Origin: Candidatus Acidiferrum typicum
Lineage (GTDB): Bacteria > Acidobacteriota > Terriglobia > Acidiferrales > UBA7541
Length of the DNA: 6,700 bases
Direction: 5' to 3'
NCBI GenBank assembly: GCA_025463105.1
Contig: JAOAPW010000162.1
Coordinates: forward strand, 1-6,700
Shown piece by piece: positions 1-4,310 of this stretch. Every line of letters begins with the position of its first letter. The stretch's first letter is position 1. The notes beneath the pieces are model-generated. The model made no database searches. It was given only the letters and a program-made list of their open reading frames with translations, and was not told the origin of the DNA. Made by a program: the position numbers and the translations under genes.

Positions 1-339
1 TGTGGTTGGATTCACGATATCGGTGGAGTCCACGACCGCCTGCGGACCCCAGGAGGGCTTCGTGGTTTCGTAAAGCGCTTTACCCCACGGCGTCATTTCC
101 GGAATTCCGCCTACAAACGAATATCCGGCCCAGCGGCGCGCACTAGCAGGCATGTGTCCTTCCCAAACTCCTGAAAAATCCGGCGCGTGGTCTGCGGCGG
201 CTTTGAGTTTGGAAACTGCCCGAGCGTCCGGCTCTTTTTTGGCCTTCGCCGCAGCTTGTGTGGTTTGCGCGCGCAAAATCGGAGAGAAGCTAAGGACGGC
301 TGCCAATCCAAATATTGAAACTGCCACCCGCTTTCGCAT
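1..339 (-). CDS. Secreted protein of unknown function, acidobacterial PDFSGVW type (3' end outside window)
   Basis: The minus-strand frame opens with ATG at 339-337 and stays open for 113 codons to the window edge, so the C-terminus is missing. An AGGAGG site (356-351) lies about 11 nt upstream and supports this start. Residues 1-24 form a Sec-type signal peptide: basic MRKR, a hydrophobic core (VAVSIFGLAAVLSF), then a likely cleavage near ILRA-QT. An Ala/Lys-rich linker follows (about 26-50), then PDFSGVWEGH (about 54-63) and a segment with GGIPEMTPWGKALYE and KPSWGP. These motifs are typical of a large family of uncharacterised secreted acidobacterial proteins. I recognise the pattern but know no established function. 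The gene lies 121 bp downstream of a DUF6152-type gene on the same strand, a pairing that suggests co-transcription. I am confident it is a real exported protein; its function is unknown. Confidence 0.85.
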   Translation of the reverse strand, partial: MRKRVAVSIFGLAAVLSFSPILRAQTTQAAAKAKKEPDARAVSKLKAAADHAPDFSGVWEGHMPASARRWAGYSFVGGIPEMTPWGKALYETTKPSWGPQAVVDSTDIVNPTT

Positions 340-388
340 ATCCGCCGTTCCTCCTAAATTCGGATCAAATCAACCCGCCAAGGAACTT

Positions 389-420
389 GCACTTTCAATG
401 ATTCATGCAAACGAAAGTGC
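389..420 (-). repeat. Intercistronic perfect hairpin
   Basis: GCACTTTC (389-396) and GAAAGTGC (413-420) form a perfect 8-bp stem around a 16-nt loop, in the 121-bp gap between the two minus-strand genes. No T-tract follows on the minus strand, so it does not look like an intrinsic terminator. It could be an RNA-processing or stability element, or a binding site, or chance. Confidence 0.35.
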
Positions 421-460
421 CGCGCGCAACCGATTCAGCCCTTACAGCCCCTCAGATAAT

Positions 461-859
461 TTATTGCCCGGGCTCCGGCGGAGGGCCAAGAGGAATCACT
501 TCGCCATTCGTATAAGAGATCTTCCGGAGATTCAGGACTTTCAATCCATTCTTGGCAGGATTTCCTGTGACTGTAATCTCATCGCCGGGCTTGAGTTTTT
601 TGCCGTTCCAGCCGTATCGCACGAGATGATTCGGCGCCGTCATTTCGATGGACCATTCCGCGACTGCACCTTTGTCATCCTTCACTTCCAGCGCGATTAG
701 CGGGTGCGGTTGAATAAAAAGAAATTCCTTTACAGTCCCCTTGAGCGTAAGTGGATTCGCGCTGTCATAAGCTGAAGATCCATGATGCGCGAACACAGGC
801 CCTGCGAGCAGGAACAAACACACGCTTAGACACAACCCACCAGGGAGCTTATGACTCAT
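461..859 (-). CDS. Small secreted DUF6152-type protein
   Basis: This encodes 132 residues from ATG 859-857. An upstream in-frame ATG at 910 would add 17 residues, but GGAGGT lies 8 nt before 859, and only the shorter form places the signal peptide at the N-terminus. Residues 1-24 are the signal peptide (MSHK, core LCLSVCLFLLAG, cleavage after PVFA). The mature protein starts HHGSSAYD, the His-His start typical of DUF6152 proteins. It continues with LTLKGTVKEFLFIQPHPLIALEV, EWSIEMTAPNHLVRYGW, LKPGDEITVTGNPAKNG and a short Pro-rich tail (PLGPPPEPGQ). This layout matches the small OB-like beta-barrel pattern of that family, whose function is not established. The two N-terminal histidines could bind metal, but that is inference. 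It is the first gene of a probable two-gene unit with the PDFSGVW protein downstream. Confidence 0.9.
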   Translation of the reverse strand: MSHKLPGGLCLSVCLFLLAGPVFAHHGSSAYDSANPLTLKGTVKEFLFIQPHPLIALEVKDDKGAVAEWSIEMTAPNHLVRYGWNGKKLKPGDEITVTGNPAKNGLKVLNLRKISYTNGEVIPLGPPPEPGQ

Positions 860-867
860 CGGCGACC

Positions 868-873
868 ACCTCC
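868..873 (-). promoter_or_regulatory. Ribosome binding site deciding the DUF6152 start
   Basis: GGAGGT on the minus strand ends 8 nt before ATG 859. The in-frame ATG at 910 has no comparable site and would bury the signal peptide, so the start at 859 is preferred. Confidence 0.75.
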
Positions 874-961
874 ATTTGCAATCGGCGTGCGGTTTGGCGC
901 AGTTTCCCACCGCAGCGCCTTGCGTGTCAATATCTCAATGAAGGACGTGCACCCTATGTTT

Positions 962-1087
962 CGCGTTTCATTTACTCAGGCGGGCTCCAAGTAGAGGCCG
1001 CACCCGTACTCAGGCGGGCTCCGCGCTTCACTTGAAGCGCTCAGCGTAAAAGTAGAGCCCGCACCCGTAAGCTTTTTTTGAAACGCG
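962..1087. repeat. GC-rich palindromic repeat block 1, flanked by a 9-bp inverted repeat
   Basis: The block holds two tandem units, each starting ACTCAGGCGGGCTCC and ending in a GCACCCGT or GCACCCGTA motif. The first (974-1007) is 34 bp. The second (from 1008) is the 61-bp form, with an extra 27 bp in the middle. The long form nests two stems: outer GCGGGCTC (1014-1021) with GAGCCCGC (1055-1062), and inner GCGCTTCA (1023-1030) with TGAAGCGC (1033-1040). Bases 1004-1069 recur without mismatch at 1300-1365. CGCGTTTCA (962-970) and TGAAACGCG (1079-1087) bracket the block. A seven-T run (1073-1079) lies 10 nt after the outer stem. The layout resembles REP or MITE-like extragenic palindromes. No coding sense was found. 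Confidence 0.7.
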
Positions 1088-1120
1088 CATTAATCAGATG
1101 GAGTCATAATACAGTCGGCA

Positions 1121-1180
1121 ATTACGCAGCTCCTCGGCTCCGACAACATGAGCTTGACAGGGTGTGGGAGCTGCCGTAAT
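1121..1180. repeat. Imperfect inverted repeat upstream of the hydrolase
   Basis: ATTACGCAGCTCC (1121-1133) pairs with GGAGCTGCCGTAAT (1167-1180), with a single unpaired C and a 33-nt loop. The right arm overlaps the -10 region of the promoter candidate at 1154-1182. It might be an operator or the end remnant of a mobile element. Neither is demonstrated. Confidence 0.4.
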
Positions 1181-1182
1181 GT
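1154..1182 (+). promoter_or_regulatory. Candidate sigma70 promoter for the hydrolase
   Basis: A perfect -35 TTGACA (1154-1159) is followed after 17 bp by TAATGT (1177-1182), which keeps the three most conserved -10 positions (T1, A2, T6). Transcription would start near 1189 and give a leader of about 240 nt that includes repeat block 2. The location and strand fit the hydrolase at 1431. Confidence 0.4.
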
Positions 1183-1275
1183 TCGTCCAAATTGGGGTCA
1201 CACATGCAAATGGAGTATGAAGATTCGGCGCTGTAAAGATTTACTGCCGGCCGAGTTGCTGTCCGTAGGCTTATC

Positions 1276-1402
1276 AGCGGCTCCAGACGGAGCCTGCATC
1301 CGTACTCAGGCGGGCTCCGCGCTTCACTTGAAGCGCTCAGCGTAAAAGTAGAGCCCGCACCCGTACTCTGGCGGTCTTGAAGTAGGGCCCGCACCCGAAC
1401 TC
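1276..1402. repeat. GC-rich palindromic repeat block 2
   Basis: The block contains a degenerate short unit (1276-1303, with GGCTCC and GGAGCC arms), one complete 61-bp unit (1304-1364), and a diverged short unit (1365-1402, with ACTCTGGCGG and GGGCCCGCACCCG). Bases 1300-1365 are identical to 1004-1069. The long unit again nests an inner palindrome (1319-1336) inside an outer stem (1310-1317 with 1351-1358). The block ends only about 15 bp before the hydrolase ribosome binding site, so its hairpins would sit in the mRNA leader. Confidence 0.7.
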
Positions 1403-1416
1403 TAAACGACTTGTCG

Positions 1417-1423
1417 AAGGAGG
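1417..1423 (+). promoter_or_regulatory. Ribosome binding site deciding the hydrolase start
   Basis: AAGGAGG lies 7 nt before ATG 1431 but only 1 nt before the alternative in-frame GTG 1425. Translation should therefore begin at 1431, which also puts the twin-arginine motif at residues 9-10. Confidence 0.85.
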
Positions 1424-1430
1424 CGTGGAT

Positions 1431-2693
1431 ATGGATTCCTTGTTGAACGTAAGCCGAAGAGGCCTGGTCAAGTGGGGTTTGGCGGCAGCGGGACTTCCCG
1501 CGCTTACCAAAGTGCTCGGGTCATCTGCCTTTGCGCAGGACGCCGGCTCCGAGGGCGGAAAGAAGGGTGCGGTCGGTGGTCGCGCGGATAGTGAACTCTT
1601 CACTGGAAACGGATTGCCGGGCGGAGGACAGTTGGAAATCCGTTTGACGCAGACGATGTATACGAGCGATCCGGATCAGCTGGAAGTCGCGCAACGCATG
1701 AAGCCTTTTGATCTTGATTCGTGGGTTACGGAATGGACGCGCGTCGCCGAGAGAAACGAACAGATGGCCGAGAAGTTTGCGGCTGACGGATACAAGGTCA
1801 CTGCAAGCGAATACTACCTACGGGCCGCGGCCTTGTATCGTGACGCGTGCTGGCCACAGCCGGTGACGGATTCGCGCATGCTCCCCACATACAAGAAAGC
1901 GCGAGACAATTTTGACAAAGCCTGGAAACTCGTGCGGCCTCCCTTCGAGCGCGTGCAGATCAATTACGAAGGAAAGATGCTGGATGGATATTTCCGGAAA
2001 CCGAACAACCCGCCAGGCAAGAAATTCCCCGTGGTCATCGCGTTTCAAGGCGCGGATACCATGGCCGAGGCTACCATCATGGGCGGCGGAGCATACTCGG
2101 CGCGAGGCATGGCGTATCTGGCGGTGGATTTCCCGGGCCAGGGTGGCGCGCTTCGTCTGAAGGATCTTCACCTGCCGCCGGATACGGAGAGAGTAGCCAA
2201 AGCCATGATCGATTACCTCGAAACACGCCCGGATGTGGATGCCACGCGGGTCGGGATGCAGGGAATCAGCATGGGCGGCTACGGAGTGCCACGCGCCGCA
2301 AGCGGCGAGAAGAGAATCAAGGCTGCCTTCATGAGCAGCGGCTCCTACGATCTGAAGGCGGACTTGTTTGAATATTATCCTCCCATACAAGAGCGCGTGC
2401 GCTGGATCATCGGCGCAAAAGATCTTGCGGATGCGCGCAAACAACTGGCTGAATATACGCTGCAAGGAAGAGCCAACAAAATCGAAGCGCCCATGCTGAT
2501 CGGCTACAGCAAGGACGACCGAATCATGGACCCAGCAGGCGCCCTGCGGCTCTATGAGGCGGCTACAAATTCCAAACGCGACATGGTCGAAGGAACGGGA
2601 CACGTTCAAGCAGCGAATGCAGGCGGACCACGATTGTCGCGTCCCGCAGTCTTTCCGGACTGGGCTGCCAAGACGCTAGGCGCGGAAGTGTAA
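1431..2693 (+). CDS. Tat-exported alpha/beta hydrolase, FrsA/dihydropseudooxynicotine-hydrolase-like
   Basis: 420 residues from ATG 1431. The N-terminus is a twin-arginine signal: SRRGLVK (8-14), a hydrophobic stretch, then an AFA-Q cleavage site near residues 33-36, so a folded enzyme should reach the periplasm or beyond. Next comes a helical cap segment (about 85-155) with the EYYLRAAALYRDA pattern seen in FrsA/DUF1100-type and 2,6-dihydropseudooxynicotine hydrolases. FERVQINYEGKMLDGYFRKP then leads into the alpha/beta core. The nucleophile elbow is GISMGG with Ser280. Asp362 or Asp363 (GYSKDDRIMDP) and His391 (GTGHVQ) complete a catalytic triad in the expected order and spacing. The family hydrolyses C-C, ester or similar bonds in small molecules; the substrate here cannot be read from sequence. 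It stands alone on its strand between a repeat-rich leader and a strong terminator, and it faces a broken receptor gene. Fold and export are well supported; substrate unknown. Confidence 0.92.
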   Translation: MDSLLNVSRRGLVKWGLAAAGLPALTKVLGSSAFAQDAGSEGGKKGAVGGRADSELFTGNGLPGGGQLEIRLTQTMYTSDPDQLEVAQRMKPFDLDSWVTEWTRVAERNEQMAEKFAADGYKVTASEYYLRAAALYRDACWPQPVTDSRMLPTYKKARDNFDKAWKLVRPPFERVQINYEGKMLDGYFRKPNNPPGKKFPVVIAFQGADTMAEATIMGGGAYSARGMAYLAVDFPGQGGALRLKDLHLPPDTERVAKAMIDYLETRPDVDATRVGMQGISMGGYGVPRAASGEKRIKAAFMSSGSYDLKADLFEYYPPIQERVRWIIGAKDLADARKQLAEYTLQGRANKIEAPMLIGYSKDDRIMDPAGALRLYEAATNSKRDMVEGTGHVQAANAGGPRLSRPAVFPDWAAKTLGAEV

Positions 2694-2724
2694 TCGTCTC
2701 GCGAGCCTTCGTACAGTAAAAATG

Positions 2725-2759
2725 AAAGGGCCGGTTCCGTAAGCGGGACCGGCCCTTTT
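2725..2759. terminator. Bidirectional intrinsic terminator
   Basis: AAAGGGCCGGTTCC (2725-2738) and GGGACCGGCCCTTT (2745-2758) form a 14-bp stem with one G-U pair and a 6-nt loop, followed by T's on the plus strand. The minus strand also has a T-rich tail after the stem. It lies 31 nt beyond the hydrolase stop and just beyond the end of the convergent broken receptor, so it can serve both. Confidence 0.9.
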
Positions 2760-2764
2760 GATTT

Positions 2765-3721
2765 TCAGATCGATCGGTGACGCTCAGTTAGAAGATGAGC
2801 GACTGGTGGGGGCGCTGATGCAACACCACCTGCCGGCCCTGCGGTGTTAAAATACGGAAGAGCATCCCACGAACCATTTCGGCCATAGGCGCAGGCCGTA
2901 CCATGCATCGTATTCGTGCCGGATTTAACGCCGACGTTGACGATCGAGCCGGGCTTCCAGCCGTATTCGGCGCGGGGATTCTGTTACGTTTTGAATTCGT
3001 CGATGGCATCGATGGAGATCAGCGTGCCTGCGTCGCCTGCGGCCATGACGGCACTGATGATCGGTTGGGCCATCCACGGGTCACTGCCGTTGACGCCTTC
3101 AAACAAGTACACGTTGTCATGAGCGCGCATGCCATTGCTGCTCTGCGACCATCCCGAGCCACCTGGATAAATCGTCACACCGGGGCGCAACTGCAACAGG
3201 TTGGCGACTTTCCTGCCATTCAGCGGTAGATCATTGATGATCTCATTCTGGAGCGTTCCACCCAATTCCGCGTTCGTGGTTTCCACGAGCGGCAGCGCTT
3301 CGGTCACAGTAATCGTTTGGGCTTGCTCGCCTGGCTGAAGTGTCAGGTCCACGCGAATTTCCTGACCGACTTCCAGCACGATGTTCTGGCGCTCAGTAAT
3401 TTTAAAACCTTTGAATTCCGCGCGAACTTTATACGTGCCGGGAATCAAATTGGGAGCATTGTAAGATCCGGAATCGTCCGTGGTCAGTGTCCGGGTAGTT
3501 CCTCGCTGCACATCGAGGACGATTACCGTCGCGCCACCGATGGCGCCCGCGGTTTGATCTGAAATGGTTCCCACAATACGGCCCGCACTGCCTTGCGAAA
3601 ACGCAGGAAGGCTAAGCAGCAACAGCAAAGATGTTCCACACAACGCGCGCAGAAAAGTTCTGATATTCGAACGTACCGCATTTTCCCGACGGCTCACGCG
3701 AATCGATGCGTGCGCTCCCAT
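2765..3721 (-). pseudogene. Broken TonB-dependent receptor (Oar-like): N-terminal domain and plug only, with internal stop
   Basis: Translation from ATG 3721-3719 gives 245 residues before a TAA at 2986-2984. The same frame then continues with receptor-like sequence to a TGA at 2767-2765. An AGGAG site (3731-3727) lies 5 nt before this ATG; an upstream in-frame ATG at 3754 has no such support. The product begins with a signal peptide (core ALCGTSLLLLLSLP, cleavage after AFSQ). A carboxypeptidase regulatory-like beta-sandwich follows (GRIVGTISDQTAGAI through LQPGEQ), then QTITVTEA and a TonB plug (LNGRKVANLLQLRPGV, NVYLFEGV, IDAIDEFKT). By eye it is about two-thirds to 70% identical to the intact divergent paralog. 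The intact copy reads EFQTQQNP and this one EFKT-stop-QNP, so one CAA-to-TAA change explains the stop. Homology resumes after it (AEYGWKPGSIV, KSGTN, HGTA) and ends near PYFN. Nearly all of the beta-barrel is missing, so it cannot be a working transporter. Confidence 0.85.
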
Positions 3722-3726
3722 TTTCG

Positions 3727-3731
3727 CTCCT
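3727..3731 (-). promoter_or_regulatory. Ribosome binding site for the broken receptor
   Basis: AGGAG on the minus strand, 5 nt before ATG 3721, selects this start over the upstream in-frame ATG at 3754. Confidence 0.65.
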
Positions 3732-3842
3732 ATTGTGCGTCGGCAAGGCGCCAACGCTCTTGAGACAATGGATGACCTGGTCTAACGAACCTGGCCCACG
3801 TGCGTACGATTGAGCTCGAGTTCTGTGTTGTGGCGTGTTCCA

Positions 3843-3897
3843 CGCTTCACGATGCTTTCACGAATGTTTTCTGTGCGCACCCGTGCATCATGAAGCG
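3843..3897. repeat. 13-bp inverted repeat
   Basis: CGCTTCACGATGC (3843-3855) and GCATCATGAAGCG (3885-3897) are inverted copies with one mismatch and a 29-nt loop. They lie about 120 bp upstream of the broken receptor. They could be a regulatory stem or a leftover extragenic palindrome; the CGCTTCA core also occurs in the inner stem of the repeats near 1023 and 1319. Confidence 0.45.
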
Positions 3898-3992
3898 CGA
3901 AACGAGCCTGTGGACCTTCGCTCGTGCCCTCAGAATGACTTTTCCACGTACTGTTTGGACTTGGGGACGGATTACTGAGGCCAAACTATGCC

Positions 3993-4029
3993 GATAAATA
4001 TTAAGGGAACATTAAGAAAAGATAAATAT
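3993..4029. repeat. Direct repeat GATAAATAT, two copies
   Basis: GATAAATAT occurs at 3993-4001 and 4021-4029, 28 bp start to start, with ATTAAG at 4000-4005 and 4011-4016 between them. The pair sits in AT-rich DNA about 45-80 bp upstream of the promoter candidate, where an activator site or UP-like element might lie. Confidence 0.4.
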
Positions 4030-4072
4030 GGACGATATGCTGAACAAATGGCCTGTAAATGCAACCTTTTCC

Positions 4073-4104
4073 TTGACGTGTTCAGATTTCCAATGGTATT
4101 ACCA
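4073..4104 (+). promoter_or_regulatory. Candidate promoter for the intact receptor with overlapping palindrome
   Basis: TTGACG (4073-4078, 5 of 6 consensus) and TATTAC (4097-4102, 4 of 6) are 18 bp apart. The -10 lies wholly inside the palindrome TGGTATTACCA (4094-4104), a possible operator. The leader to ATG 4311 would be about 200 nt. Confidence 0.45.
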
Positions 4105-4127
4105 ATCCAACGCGAGGTGGAATTCCC

Positions 4128-4155
4128 AGTTTATAACCTACGAGCCTAGTTTATA
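4128..4155. repeat. Direct repeat AGTTTATA, two copies
   Basis: AGTTTATA at 4128-4135 and 4148-4155 is spaced 20 bp start to start, close to two helical turns, just downstream of the candidate start site. A regulator could bind both on one face of the DNA. Chance is possible for an 8-mer. Confidence 0.35.
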
Positions 4156-4280
4156 GCGCATATGAAATCCAGGTCGGACAGGCGCGCGGGCAACTAGATT
4201 GGGCAGTCGGCGTCATTTTCAAGTTCAATCATTCGAGAACGGGATTTCATCGGACGAACGGCATTTTGGGTGTTCCGGGT

Positions 4281-4294
4281 CGATTTCAAAATCG
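4281..4294. repeat. Short palindrome just before the receptor ribosome binding site
   Basis: CGATTT (4281-4286) and AAATCG (4289-4294) are perfect inverted arms around CA. They end 6 bp before GGAGG (4301-4305), the ribosome binding site of the gene at 4311. In RNA the loop is too tight for a strong hairpin, so a protein site or chance is more likely. Confidence 0.25.
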
Positions 4295-4310
4295 TTGATC
4301 GGAGGCACGT

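Larger units (their letters stand above)
3722..4310. other. Divergent intergenic region between the receptor paralogs
   Basis: This 589-bp stretch has no credible gene. Open frames at 3800-3997 and 4199-4414 lack a ribosome binding site and protein-like composition, and the second runs into the intact receptor in another frame. The part around 3990-4160 is clearly more AT-rich than its surroundings, as expected for promoter DNA. It holds the inverted and direct repeats and the promoter candidate listed separately. I found no convincing promoter for the minus-strand receptor. Confidence 0.7.

Noticed and set aside
152..700. Plus-strand open frame of 182 codons
   Set aside because: It lies antisense to two well-supported minus-strand genes with signal peptides and ribosome binding sites, and its translation has no domain-like pattern.
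925..930. TTGACA on the minus strand as a -35 for the DUF6152 gene
   Set aside because: No acceptable -10 is found 16-18 bp downstream, so I do not list it as a promoter.
1014..1079. Outer repeat stem plus seven T's considered as an intrinsic terminator
   Set aside because: The T run is separated from the stem by about 10 nt and no plus-strand gene ends upstream, so a terminator role is not supported.
962..1402. Repeats considered as a CRISPR array
   Set aside because: Units are tandem or irregularly spaced, are themselves nested palindromes, have no unique spacers of constant length, and no cas gene is nearby.
1818..2609. Minus-strand open frame of 263 codons inside the hydrolase gene
   Set aside because: It is fully antisense to a gene with an intact catalytic triad; the His/Arg/Ile-rich translation looks like a shadow of GC-rich codon use, with no matching motif.
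3800..3997. Possible small gene of 65 codons in the divergent spacer
   Set aside because: There is no ribosome binding site, the composition is not protein-like, and it crosses the 13-bp inverted repeat.
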